NCBI RefSeq assembly: GCF_003852895.1
Contig: NZ_QUSW01000001.1
Coordinates: forward strand, 1,450,250 to 1,514,249
From: Rhizobacter terrae
GTDB taxonomy: Bacteria > Pseudomonadota > Gammaproteobacteria > Burkholderiales > Burkholderiaceae_C
Reading direction: 5' to 3'
DNA length: 64,000 bases
Shown: piece by piece, positions 18,585-26,876 of the stretch
Position numbering within the stretch: position 1 is the first letter of the stretch
How the letters are laid out: every line of letters begins with the position of its first letter
The notes under the pieces: model-generated
Databases searched by the model: none
Seen by the model: only the letters and a program-made list of their open reading frames with translations
What the model was told of the DNA's origin: nothing
Translations under genes and position numbers: made by a program

Positions 18585-19475
18585 ATGAGCACCACCATCG
18601 CATTCATCGGGCTGGGCCAGATGGGCCTGCCCATGGCCTGCAATCTCCAGAAGACGGGATGCACCGTCCACGCCTTCGACCTCAGCAGCCAGGCCTGCAC
18701 CAAGGCACGCGAGCTCGGGTTGGGCGTCGCGGCCAGTGCACGCGAGGCGGCCGAAGGCGCGGCCGTCGTCGTGTCGATGCTGCCGGCCAGCCGCCACGTC
18801 GAATCGCTGTACCTCGGCGATGACGGCCTGCTGGCCGTGCTGCCGGCGGGCACGCTCGTCATCGACAGCAGCACCATCGCGCCGGCCACGGTGCAAGCGG
18901 TGGCGCGCGCCGCGGCCGCACGCGGCGTGTTGATGCTCGATGCGCCGGTGTCGGGCGGCACGGTGGGTGCCGCCGCCGGCACGCTGACCTTCATCGTGGG
19001 CGGTCCCGCCTCGACGCTGGAGGCCGCCCGGCCGGTGCTGCAAGGCATGGGCAAGAACATCTTCCACATGGGCGACAGCGGCGCGGGACAGGTGGCCAAG
19101 CTGTGCAACAACATGGCCCTGGGCGTCATCATGGCCGTCACCGCTGAAGCGCTTGCCCTGGGCACGGCCCATGGGCTGGATGCCAAGGTCCTCTCGCAGA
19201 TGATGGCCGTGAGCACCGGCCGCAGCTGGGCGACCGAGGTGTGCAACCCCTGGCCCGGCGTGCTGGACAACGCACCGGCCTCGCGCGGCTACGGCGGCGG
19301 GTTCGGCAACGACCTGATGCTCAAGGACCTGGGCCTGGCGGTGGAGGCCGCGCTTGGCGCCGGTGCCGCCGTGCCTCTGGGCGAGCTGGCGCGCAACCTG
19401 TATGCGCTCAACAGCCGCGCCGGCAGGGGGCAGCTCGACTTCTCCAGCATCCAGCAGTTGCTGGGCGCGAAGTAA
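18585..19475 (+). CDS. mmsB: 3-hydroxyisobutyrate dehydrogenase
   Basis: This 296-residue beta-hydroxyacid dehydrogenase oxidises 3-hydroxyisobutyrate to methylmalonate semialdehyde, the substrate of MmsA. The N-terminal NAD site is FIGLGQMGLPMACNL. The substrate segment is DAPVSGGTVGAAAGTLTF, and the catalytic lysine lies in GAGQVAKLCNNM. The ATG at 18585 has AAAGGA five bases upstream. An earlier in-frame ATG inside the hydrolase gene is rejected because it would add residues before the first strand. It closes the valine operon; no U-rich terminator follows. Confidence 0.95.
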   Translation: MSTTIAFIGLGQMGLPMACNLQKTGCTVHAFDLSSQACTKARELGLGVAASAREAAEGAAVVVSMLPASRHVESLYLGDDGLLAVLPAGTLVIDSSTIAPATVQAVARAAAARGVLMLDAPVSGGTVGAAAGTLTFIVGGPASTLEAARPVLQGMGKNIFHMGDSGAGQVAKLCNNMALGVIMAVTAEALALGTAHGLDAKVLSQMMAVSTGRSWATEVCNPWPGVLDNAPASRGYGGGFGNDLMLKDLGLAVEAALGAGAAVPLGELARNLYALNSRAGRGQLDFSSIQQLLGAK

Positions 19476-19565
19476 GTGATTCGCAGGGTGGGCCAAGACC
19501 TTACGGCAGCGGCCGGTGGCGGGGCCCTGCACAATCGGATGGCTTTCACCCTCTGATCGTTTCCC

Positions 19566-20789
19566 ATGGAATCCGCTCCGTCTGCCCTGGCCCCCTCCTC
19601 CACCGCGGGCCAGGCCGCAGGCAACCACGCGGCATTCGCACCTGCCGTGCTCGCCCTGGGCGTCGGCTCCTTCGCCATCGGCACCGGCGAGTTCGTCGTG
19701 ATGGGCCTGCTGCCCGAGATGGCCCGCGACCTGGGCGTCACCATTCCGCAAGCGGGCCACACCATCAGCGCCTATGCACTGGGCGTGGTCATCGGTGCGC
19801 CGGTGCTGGCCGTGCTGGCGGCCCATTGGCAGCGGCGTGTGCTGCTCATCGCGATGATGGCGCTGTTCGCACTGGGCAACGTGGCCAGCGCGATGGCGCC
19901 GGGCTATGCATCCCTGAACCTGCTGCGCTTCGTGGCCGGCCTTCCGCACGGCACCTACTTCGGCGTGGCCGCGCTCGTGGCCGCCGCCCTCGCGCCGCCC
20001 CAACGGCGGGCCAGCGCCGTGGCGCTGGTGATGTCGGGCCTGGCCACCGCCACCATGCTCGGCGTGCCCTTGGCCGCCTGGCTGGGCCAGCACCTGGGCT
20101 GGCGCTCGGCCTTCGTGCTGGTGGGTGCCATCGCAGCGGTGACCTGCGTGCTGGTGCAGCGCTACGTGCCGCCACTCGAAGCACCGCACGGCACCAGCCC
20201 CTGGCGCGAACTGGGCGCGCTGGCCAAGCCGCAGGTGTGGCTCACCCTGGGCATCGGCGCGGTGGGCTTCGGGGGCATGTTCGCCGTGTTCAGCTACATC
20301 AAGCCGCTGCTGACCGAGGTGACGGGCATGCCGATCACCGCCGTGCCGCTGGCGCTGGGCCTCTTCGGCCTGGGCATGGTGGTGGGCAACCTCGTCGGCG
20401 CGCGGCTGGCGGACAAGTCGCTGATGCGCACCATCGCTGGCGTGCTGGCCTGGACGGTGCTGGTGCTCGTGGGCTTCCTGTTCACCGCGCCCTACACCGT
20501 GCCGGTGTGCATCAATGTCTTCCTGCTCGGCACGCTGGTCGCCATCGGGCCGGCCCTGCAGATCCGGCTGATGGACGTGGCCGACCATGCACAGACCCTG
20601 GCCGCCGCACTCAACCATTCGGCCTTCAACATCGCGAATGCATTGGGAGCCTGGCTGGGCGGCGTGGCCATCGCGGCGGGCCTCGGGTGGACGTCCACCG
20701 GCTGGGTCGGGGCCTTGCTGGCCATCGGCGGTCTGCTGGTGTTTGCTGCCTCGCTGTGGCTGCATCGGCGCACCAGGCGCATGGCCTGA
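19566..20789 (+). CDS. MFS transporter, DHA1 drug/sugar efflux type
   Basis: This 407-residue inner-membrane protein has about 12 hydrophobic helices. The family signature for the first helices is VGSFAIGTGEFVVMGLLPEM, typical of the AraJ/YdhP/NepI efflux group. The loop between helices 2 and 3 has the basic motif (HWQRRVLLI). It probably exports small sugars, nucleosides or drugs using the proton gradient; the substrate cannot be read from sequence. The ATG at 19566 follows the mmsB stop by 90 bases and lacks a clear ribosome site. Confidence 0.85.
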   Translation: MESAPSALAPSSTAGQAAGNHAAFAPAVLALGVGSFAIGTGEFVVMGLLPEMARDLGVTIPQAGHTISAYALGVVIGAPVLAVLAAHWQRRVLLIAMMALFALGNVASAMAPGYASLNLLRFVAGLPHGTYFGVAALVAAALAPPQRRASAVALVMSGLATATMLGVPLAAWLGQHLGWRSAFVLVGAIAAVTCVLVQRYVPPLEAPHGTSPWRELGALAKPQVWLTLGIGAVGFGGMFAVFSYIKPLLTEVTGMPITAVPLALGLFGLGMVVGNLVGARLADKSLMRTIAGVLAWTVLVLVGFLFTAPYTVPVCINVFLLGTLVAIGPALQIRLMDVADHAQTLAAALNHSAFNIANALGAWLGGVAIAAGLGWTSTGWVGALLAIGGLLVFAASLWLHRRTRRMA

Positions 20790-20850
20790 GAACCACGCCC
20801 TGAAAGCGCGCGGCGAACCGCATGCACGTTCGCCACATGGTTATACGCAA

Positions 20851-20868
20851 TCGTTCTTTCCCGAACGA
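20851..20868. promoter_or_regulatory. Short inverted repeat upstream of the amino-acid ABC binding protein
   Basis: TCGTTC at 20851-20856 and GAACGA at 20863-20868 form six-base arms with a six-base spacer. They lie 50 bases before the binding-protein start and just after an AT-richer stretch (GGTTATACGCAA). This may be part of the promoter or an operator; no regulator gene is adjacent. Confidence 0.3.
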
Positions 20869-20917
20869 CACGCCCGGGTCTACCCTTGCGCCTCCTCATT
20901 TCCGGAGTCCTCGTCCC

Positions 20918-21745
20918 ATGCGTTTGCGTTCCCAGGCCCTGCTGGGCATCACCCTCGCGGCCAGCTTGTTCAGCGCGGCCGTCCATGCCGATCAACTGGA
21001 CGACATCAAGAAGAAGGGCGAGATCGTCTTCGGCGTGCTCGGCACGGATGAGCCCAACAGCTTCGTCGACCCCAAGACGCGCGAGCTCGTCGGCTATGAA
21101 GTCGACATCGGCCAGGCGATTGCCAAGAAGCTGGGCGTGAAGCCGGTGTTCAAGCAACTCTCCGTGGCCGCGCGCATCCCCGAACTGCAGCAAGGGCGCG
21201 TGGACGTGCTGGCCGCTTCGCTCACCCACAACAAGGAGCGCGAGTCGCAGATCGACTTCTCGCTCACCACCTTCGTCACCGGCCAGAAGGTGCTGGTGAA
21301 GACCAGCAGCGGTGTCACCGACATCAAGCAGCTGGCCGGCAAGAAGGTGCTGACCGTCAAGGGCGGCACGCAGGAGCCCAACATCCGCAAGGCAGTGCCC
21401 GGCGTCGACGTGGTCACCTTCGAGACCACGCAGCAGGCCTTCCTCGCGCTGCAGCAGGGCAAGGGCGTGGGCTACGTGAACGACGAAGCCTCGCTCGTGA
21501 ACGACCACGCCAAGCTGGGCGCCGCGAAGAAGGACTACGCCATCCTGCCGCAGAACATCAGCGTCGAACCGCTGGCGCTGGGCCTGAAGAAGGGCGAGAA
21601 GGCCCTGAAGGCGCAGGTGGACGGCGTGCTGCGCGAGCTGGAAAGCTCGGGCGCCGCGGACAAGTTGTTCCTCAAGTGGTACGGCCCGGGCACCAAGCTC
21701 CAGTTCGACAAGCGCAGTTTCAAGATCGACACCGACCAGATCTGA
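20918..21745 (+). CDS. Amino-acid ABC transporter, periplasmic substrate-binding protein
   Basis: This 275-residue protein has a signal peptide (MRLRSQALLGITLAASLFSA to VHA, cleavage before DQ near residue 25). The SBP family 3 fold follows: GEIVFGVLGTDEPNSFVDP, then GYEVDIGQAIAKKLGV and the domain-crossing strands. It would capture a polar amino acid or similar solute. The ATG at 20918 was chosen over an in-frame ATG at 20822 because it directly starts the signal peptide and has GGAG upstream. Two permease genes follow, but a terminator hairpin separates them. No ATPase gene is present in the locus. Confidence 0.92.
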   Translation: MRLRSQALLGITLAASLFSAAVHADQLDDIKKKGEIVFGVLGTDEPNSFVDPKTRELVGYEVDIGQAIAKKLGVKPVFKQLSVAARIPELQQGRVDVLAASLTHNKERESQIDFSLTTFVTGQKVLVKTSSGVTDIKQLAGKKVLTVKGGTQEPNIRKAVPGVDVVTFETTQQAFLALQQGKGVGYVNDEASLVNDHAKLGAAKKDYAILPQNISVEPLALGLKKGEKALKAQVDGVLRELESSGAADKLFLKWYGPGTKLQFDKRSFKIDTDQI

Positions 21746-21789
21746 GAGCCGTGCGGCCCATGAGGTCCGCCGGCTTGCTGGTCCGTGCG

Positions 21790-21824
21790 CGCCCTGCCAA
21801 ACATGCAGGGCGTTTTTCTTTTTT
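21790..21824 (+). terminator. Rho-independent terminator between binding protein and permeases
   Basis: CGCCCTGC (21790-21797) and GCAGGGCG (21805-21812) form a perfect 8-bp stem with a 7-base loop, followed by TTTTTCTTTTTT. It lies 45 bases after the binding-protein stop and 16 bases before the first permease start. Partial read-through would give more binding protein than permease. Confidence 0.85.
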
Positions 21825-21839
21825 GGCAGACTCCGACGC

Positions 21840-22535
21840 ATGCCCTCGTTTGATGTGAACCTGCTGCTGCATGGCCAGTACCACGACTGGCTCATCAGCG
21901 GCCTGTGGCTGTCGCTGGCGCTCACCGGCATGACGCTGGTGCTGGCCCTGCCGCTGTCGGTGGCGGTGGCGCTGCTGCGGCTGTCGCCGTGGGCGGTGCT
22001 TCGGGCGCTCGGCGCGGCCTATGTGGAAGGCATTCGCAACGTGCCGCTGCTGGCGCACCTGCTCTTCTGGTACTTCGGCGCACCGGAGCTGCTGCCCGAA
22101 CCCGTGAAGCAATGGCTGTACGCCGGCAACATCGAGGTGGCCAGTGCGGTCGTGGCCCTCACGCTGTACATCGCGGCCTACATGGCCGAGGACATCCGCA
22201 GCGGCATCCGCGCGATTCCGCAGGGGCAGTTCGATGCGGGCCGCGCGCTGGGCTTCGGCTTCCTGGGCACCATGCGCTGGGTCATCCTGCCGCAGGCGTT
22301 TCGCGTCACCGTGCCGCCGCTGATCTCGCAGACGCTGAACCTGTGGAAGGACACGAGCGTGGCCACCGTGATCGGCGTGGCCGAGCTGATGTACCAGGCG
22401 GCCAAGGTGGAGTCGGCCAGCTTCCGCAGCGCGGAGGCCTTTGCCTTCGTCACGAGTGCCTACCTCGTCGTGTCGCTGCTCATCACGGGCGCGGCGGCGT
22501 GGGTGCAGCAGCGCCATCCGGTGCGCGCGGCCTGA
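21840..22535 (+). CDS. Amino-acid ABC transporter permease
   Basis: This 231-residue inner-membrane protein of the HisM/GltJ type has about five transmembrane helices. The EAA loop that contacts the ATPase is GQFDAGRALGFGFLGTMRWV near residues 128-147, followed by ILPQAFRVTVPPL. It forms half of the transmembrane pore with the next gene product. The ribosome site is weak, in keeping with expression by limited read-through of the terminator just upstream. Confidence 0.9.
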   Translation: MPSFDVNLLLHGQYHDWLISGLWLSLALTGMTLVLALPLSVAVALLRLSPWAVLRALGAAYVEGIRNVPLLAHLLFWYFGAPELLPEPVKQWLYAGNIEVASAVVALTLYIAAYMAEDIRSGIRAIPQGQFDAGRALGFGFLGTMRWVILPQAFRVTVPPLISQTLNLWKDTSVATVIGVAELMYQAAKVESASFRSAEAFAFVTSAYLVVSLLITGAAAWVQQRHPVRAA

Positions 22536-22545
22536 GGACGCAGCC

Positions 22546-23262
22546 ATGCTGGAATTGATCGACACCTACTGGCTGTACTTCCTCGTGGGGCAGTACCCCA
22601 ACGGCCCGCTGGGCGGGCTGGCCCTGAGCGTGCTGCTGGCCGCGCTGGCCCTGCTGCTGGCCCTGCCCCTGGGCCTCGTGCTCGGCCTGGCGCGCGTGAG
22701 CCCGTGGCGCAGCGTGCGCTGGCCGGTGACGGCACTGGTCTTCGTGGTGCGCGGCGTGCCCTTGCTGATGGTGGTGTTCTGGGCCTACTTCTTCCTGCCC
22801 AGCATCACCGGCCGCAAGACCGACCAGTTCACCACCATGCTGATGGCGCTGGTGCTGTTCGACGGCGTGTACCTGGCGGAGATCATCCGCGCGGGCATCC
22901 AGGCGATTCCCAAGGGGCAATTCGACAGCGCGAAGTCGCTGGGGCTGGGCTATGCGCAGTCCATGCGCTGGGTCATCCTGCCGCAGGCGCTGCGGCACAT
23001 GCTGCCGTCGCTGGTGAACCAGTTCGTGGCGACGATCAAGGAGACGTCGCTGGGCTACATCATCGGGCTCACCGAGGTGTCGTTCATCGCGGCGCAGATC
23101 AACACGCAGGTGTTCACGCGGGCGGCCGAGGTGTACCTGCTGCTGGGCTTGACCTACTTCGTGCTGTGCTTCGGGTTGTCGCGGCTGGCGTTCGCGTTCG
23201 AGGCGCGCGGCGGCGTTCGCACGCGTCGCGACTCTGCGAGCTCGGTGACGCCACCGGCGTGA
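22546..23262 (+). CDS. Amino-acid ABC transporter permease
   Basis: This 238-residue protein is the second HisQ/HisM-type permease. The EAA loop is GQFDSAKSLGLGYAQSMRWV near residues 124-143. The gene starts 10 bases after the first permease, with GAGGA upstream of the ATG. The C-terminal tail is Arg/Ser-rich. The matching ATP-binding subunit is not in the neighbourhood; the next gene is on the opposite strand, so the ATPase must be supplied from elsewhere. Confidence 0.9.
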   Translation: MLELIDTYWLYFLVGQYPNGPLGGLALSVLLAALALLLALPLGLVLGLARVSPWRSVRWPVTALVFVVRGVPLLMVVFWAYFFLPSITGRKTDQFTTMLMALVLFDGVYLAEIIRAGIQAIPKGQFDSAKSLGLGYAQSMRWVILPQALRHMLPSLVNQFVATIKETSLGYIIGLTEVSFIAAQINTQVFTRAAEVYLLLGLTYFVLCFGLSRLAFAFEARGGVRTRRDSASSVTPPA

Positions 23263-23282
23263 ATGCCACGAGGAACGGCGTC

Positions 23283-24320
23283 TCAGCCAAGGAAGCCTTC
23301 CAGCACGTTGACCACGTTCACGCCGACCTCCGCCACTGCATAGCCGCCCTCCATCACGAAGACAGTCGGCAGCTTTGCCGACGCCAACATCTGCCCCATG
23401 CGCAGGTAGTCCGCACTGCGCAGCTTGAAGCGCGAGATGGGGTCGCCCTCGAAGGTGTCCACGCCCAGCGGAACCACCAGGGCCTCGGCACCCATGCGCG
23501 CGACCTCATCCAACGCCCGCTGCAACGCTTGCTGCCACACCTCGAAGTCCGTGCCCGCGGGCAAGGGAATGTTGAGGTTGCAGCCTGCGCCCTCGCCCTG
23601 CCCCGTCTCGTCCGCATGGCCCAGGTAGAACGGGTACTCGGTGCTCGGGTCGCCGTGGATCGAGGCCGTGAACACGTCGGCACGTTCGTAGAAGATGGTC
23701 TGCGTGCCGTTGCCGTGGTGGTAGTCCACGTCGAGCACGGCCACCCGGGCGGCACCTGCGTCGCGCAAGGCCTGGGCAGCGAGTGCGGAGTTGTTGAGGA
23801 AGCAGTAGCCGCCGAAGAAGTCGGGGCCGGCGTGGTGGCCGGGCGGACGGGTCAAGGCCATCGACACCCCCGCGCCACCGGCCACCGAATGCGCCGCATC
23901 GATGGCGCAGGCCGCGCCGGCGAGGGCCGCCTCCCAGGTGCCGGCGTTCATCGGCGTGCCGGCATCGAAGCTGAACAGGCCCACGCGTGCGGAGAAGTTG
24001 CGAGGCTCCACGTCGTAGCGCAGGCCTCGCCCCGGCCACACCGACGGGAGGATGTCCAGCTCGGCGTTGGCCGGATCGAGCGCGATCCACTCGGTCCACG
24101 CCGTCGCCAGGAAGTCGAGGTAGCGCGGTGCGTGGATGCGGCGGATGAGCGCCATGTCCGCTTCGCCCGGTGTGTGCAACGCGCCCATGGGCCGGCGCTG
24201 CAGCTCGCTCATCACGTGATCCAGCCGCGCCGGCGTCTCGTGGCAGGGCACGAGGCGGCCGCGGAACATCTCCTGGCGACCGGCGTGCAGGTGATGGCTG
24301 GGGTTGTGGAAGATCAGCAT
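23283..24320 (-). CDS. Histone deacetylase/acetylpolyamine amidohydrolase family protein
   Basis: This 345-residue zinc hydrolase of the arginase/deacetylase superfamily removes acetyl or acyl groups from lysines or polyamines. Active-site motifs are RPPGHHAGPDFFGGYCF (charge-relay His pair) and LDVDYHHGNGTQ (zinc-binding Asp and His). They are followed by GVDTFEGDP (second zinc Asp) and MEGGY. The ATG at 24320 gives the usual N-terminus MLIFHNPSHHLH; a longer frame lacks homology. It is convergent with the permease gene and lies 31 bases downstream of the ABC-F gene on the same strand. Confidence 0.9.
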   Translation of the reverse strand: MLIFHNPSHHLHAGRQEMFRGRLVPCHETPARLDHVMSELQRRPMGALHTPGEADMALIRRIHAPRYLDFLATAWTEWIALDPANAELDILPSVWPGRGLRYDVEPRNFSARVGLFSFDAGTPMNAGTWEAALAGAACAIDAAHSVAGGAGVSMALTRPPGHHAGPDFFGGYCFLNNSALAAQALRDAGAARVAVLDVDYHHGNGTQTIFYERADVFTASIHGDPSTEYPFYLGHADETGQGEGAGCNLNIPLPAGTDFEVWQQALQRALDEVARMGAEALVVPLGVDTFEGDPISRFKLRSADYLRMGQMLASAKLPTVFVMEGGYAVAEVGVNVVNVLEGFLG

Positions 24321-24351
24321 CGCGCGGCGCCTCTTCGGATCGACCGGGCCA

Positions 24352-26028
24352 TCATAGGTGCTCGACCTCCCATTTCTCCGGCGTCCACCGCCACCGCAGA
24401 TCGCAGTCCAGCGCGTCGATGAAGTCCGCATCGTGCGAGGACACGATGATCGCGCCGGGGAAGTCGGCGAGCGCGAATTCCAGCGACTCGACGGCGGCGA
24501 GGTCCAGGTGGTTGGTGGGTTCGTCCAGCAGCAGCACGCGTGGAGGCTGCTGGCGCCACAGCGCGGCGGCCAGGGCCACGCGCATGCGCTCGCCGCCGCT
24601 CAGGCCGGCGATGGGCGCTTCCACCACGCGTGCCGAGAGGCCCAGCCGCGCAAGCCGGGTGCGCAGGTCCGATGGCGACAGCCGCGAGTCCAGGGACATC
24701 AGGTGATCCACGGTGCTCACGCCGGCCGGCAACGCGGTGGCGGCGCGCTGGTCCAGCCAGGCGAATGGCTGGTGCAGCTTCGCGCTGCCGAAGCGTGGCA
24801 GGAGCTCGCCGCACAGCGTTCGCAGCAACGTGGTCTTGCCGCATCCATTCGGGCCGATGAGTGCCAGGCGCACCGGGCCGCTGAGCATTGCCGTGAGCGA
24901 CGCGAAGCCTGGCGAGGCGTGCAGGCACCGCAGCCTGTCGGTGCCCAGCAGCCGCTGCGTCGGCTCCAGAACGCTGCCGGGCAGCGCCAGTGCCGCCGAT
25001 GGATCGGGCAGCAGCCTCCTGGCCGCCTCGCTCACCGCGGCCTGGGCCGCCGCGCCCTGCCGGCTGAACAGCGCCTGCAAGCGGCCGTTGGACTTCTCTG
25101 CCTGCCCTCGCATGCCATTGACCACGATGCGCGGCAAGTTGGCCTCGCGCGACTGCGCCCGCCCTCGTGCCATGCGCCGCTGCTGCGCATCGTGGCGGCG
25201 GCGGATGTCGCGCAGCACCGTGTCGCGGTGGGCCTTGGCATGGCCGAGCGCGGTCTGCGCCGCATCGGCCTCGGCATTGCGCTGCTCACGGTAGAAGTCG
25301 ACATCGCCGCCATAGTGGCGCAGCCCCTGCGACGAGACCTCGACGATGCGGTCCACCTCCCGCAGCAGCCCGCGGTCGTGGCTGGCCACCAGCAGCGTGC
25401 CTGGCCACTCGCGCATGCGGCGGATGAGCCAGTCACGCCCTTCGCGGTCGAGGTGGTTGGTGGGCTCGTCGAGCACCAGGCCGTCCGCATTCGACAGCCA
25501 GGCGCCGGCCAGCGCGATGCGCGTGCGCATGCCGTCGCTCAGGTGCGAAGCGGGTGCGAGCAGGTCCTGCTCGGCCCAGCCCACCTCCTGCAGGGCTTGC
25601 GTGAGCTCGGCGGCAAGCGTCCATCGGCCATGGGCCAGTTCGAGGTCGTGCTCGTTGCCCTCGCCGCGCTCCAGCCGCGCGATGGCTTGCAGCGGCTGCT
25701 CCAACCCCGCGATGCCGGCGGCGGAAAAGCCAGGCGCCAGACGCTGGTCCTGCGCCACATGATGCCACTGGCCGCTGCGCTGGACAGCGCCGGTCGACGG
25801 CTCGCGCAGCCCGAGCATCATCTCGATGAGCACGGTCTTGCCGGCGCCGTTCACGCCGACGATGCCGATGCGCTCGCCGCGGCCGAACGTGGCGTTCAAG
25901 GGTACAGGCCACAGCGGCACGCCGTCAGGCCGATGCCAGTTGAGATGGCGCAGCTCGACGCTGCCAAGCGAAGGTGAGGACGAACGGGAAAGGGAATGCT
26001 GGCGCGCCAGCGCGGTCGATGCAGTCAT
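24352..26028 (-). CDS. ABC-F family ATPase
   Basis: This 558-residue soluble protein has two ABC ATPase domains and no membrane segment. Walker A motifs are GVNGAGKT (near residue 57) and GPNGCGKT (near 393). Walker B/D-loops are LVLDEPTNHLD and LLLDEPTNHLD. A basic coiled linker of about 80 residues lies between the domains. ABC-F proteins act on the ribosome as translation factors or in antibiotic resistance. The first domain has LSDGM in place of LSGGQ, while the second has LSGGE. The role cannot be set more closely; the arrangement is like Uup or YheS relatives. Confidence 0.87.
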   Translation of the reverse strand: MTASTALARQHSLSRSSSPSLGSVELRHLNWHRPDGVPLWPVPLNATFGRGERIGIVGVNGAGKTVLIEMMLGLREPSTGAVQRSGQWHHVAQDQRLAPGFSAAGIAGLEQPLQAIARLERGEGNEHDLELAHGRWTLAAELTQALQEVGWAEQDLLAPASHLSDGMRTRIALAGAWLSNADGLVLDEPTNHLDREGRDWLIRRMREWPGTLLVASHDRGLLREVDRIVEVSSQGLRHYGGDVDFYREQRNAEADAAQTALGHAKAHRDTVLRDIRRRHDAQQRRMARGRAQSREANLPRIVVNGMRGQAEKSNGRLQALFSRQGAAAQAAVSEAARRLLPDPSAALALPGSVLEPTQRLLGTDRLRCLHASPGFASLTAMLSGPVRLALIGPNGCGKTTLLRTLCGELLPRFGSAKLHQPFAWLDQRAATALPAGVSTVDHLMSLDSRLSPSDLRTRLARLGLSARVVEAPIAGLSGGERMRVALAAALWRQQPPRVLLLDEPTNHLDLAAVESLEFALADFPGAIIVSSHDADFIDALDCDLRWRWTPEKWEVEHL

Positions 26029-26259
26029 GAATGAAGCTCTCCAAAGGCGAACGTGATCCCGCCCTGCGACAGGGACGGCACGGTGGCTGGTGGGGCTTCA
26101 AAGACTCATCGGAATGGCGGCGGGAGAAATGAGGAGGCGGACTCTAGCACTGCGTGGCCGGGCGGTCCAGCCGGGCTCCATTTGATCTGTGCCAAAGCGG
26201 CAACGGCCACCCCTGGGCAAACTCGAAGCGTCGCTCGCCTTGTCGGGCCGACGTTGCGA

Positions 26260-26517
26260 ATGAGAAAAAAGTTCCCGATCCATCCCGCACACCCCGAGCG
26301 CACCTGCTGGGGATGCGACCGGTATTGCCCGGCAGACTCGCTGGCCTGTGGAAACGGCTCCGAACGCACCCAGCACCCGGTGGAGACCTGGGGCGATGAC
26401 TGGCAGGAGTGGGGGCTGGACTCGGCTGCGGCGCGCGATGCGGATGTCAAGCCCGACGCTGCAGGCTGCTCCTCGGCCAAAGTTGCGGCCGGCCATCAGC
26501 CCTCAAGCCCGCCGTGA
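26260..26517 (+). CDS. DUF3079 family small Cys-rich protein
   Basis: This 85-residue protein begins MRKKFPIHPAHPERTCWGCD. The conserved core continues with RYCPADSLACGNGSERTQHP and GDDWQEWG, the pattern I know as DUF3079, a small family of betaproteobacteria. Four cysteines near residues 17-29 could bind a metal. The C-terminal 30 residues are low complexity. The start at 26260 fits the family N-terminus although the ribosome site is weak. The 3' end overlaps the opposite gene by 15 bases. Function unknown. Confidence 0.8.
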   Translation: MRKKFPIHPAHPERTCWGCDRYCPADSLACGNGSERTQHPVETWGDDWQEWGLDSAAARDADVKPDAAGCSSAKVAAGHQPSSPP

Positions 26518-26769
26518 CCCTCTCGATTTCGTGTGGCAGGCGTTGCAGTAGAAGCGCCGGTCGCCCCTCTTCCAGGCCGCCAGCGTCCGCCTGGAGTGCG
26601 TGAACTGCTGGGAACAGCCCGCGCAGGAATAGCGCAGGTTGGCCGGCCCGTCGGACACTGGCCGGCCCACGTTGCGGGTGCGCTTTCCTTTCGCACGCAG
26701 CCACAGCAGTCCGGCCAGGAGACCCACTGCACCGACGATGACGGCGATCAGTTCGGGCGCGAATCGCAT
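26503..26769 (-). CDS. Small membrane-anchored zinc-ribbon protein
   Basis: From the ATG at 26769 this gives 88 residues. An N-terminal helix (LIAVIVGAVGLLAGLLWLRA) would anchor it in the inner membrane. A basic cytoplasmic segment follows, then two CxxC pairs (SCAGC and CNAC, about 25 residues apart) typical of a zinc ribbon. A TTG at 26787 is an alternative start. I do not know a named family. It converges on the DUF3079 gene with a 15-base overlap of coding ends. No function is assigned. Confidence 0.6.
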   Translation of the reverse strand: MRFAPELIAVIVGAVGLLAGLLWLRAKGKRTRNVGRPVSDGPANLRYSCAGCSQQFTHSRRTLAAWKRGDRRFYCNACHTKSRGSRRA

Positions 26770-26876
26770 CGCGGGGTCTGCCGGCAAGGGCAGATTGGGA
26801 GACGGGAAATGTCAGGACTCATGCGGGCCATGGGCAACGGATGCCCGAGTATGGGGGCCCGCGCCACCGCGGCCCG

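Noticed and set aside
20841..20870. Reading the GGTTATACGCAA stretch as a named regulator box
   Set aside because: It looked familiar as a promoter-proximal element of ABC importers, but I cannot tie it to a known regulator from sequence alone.
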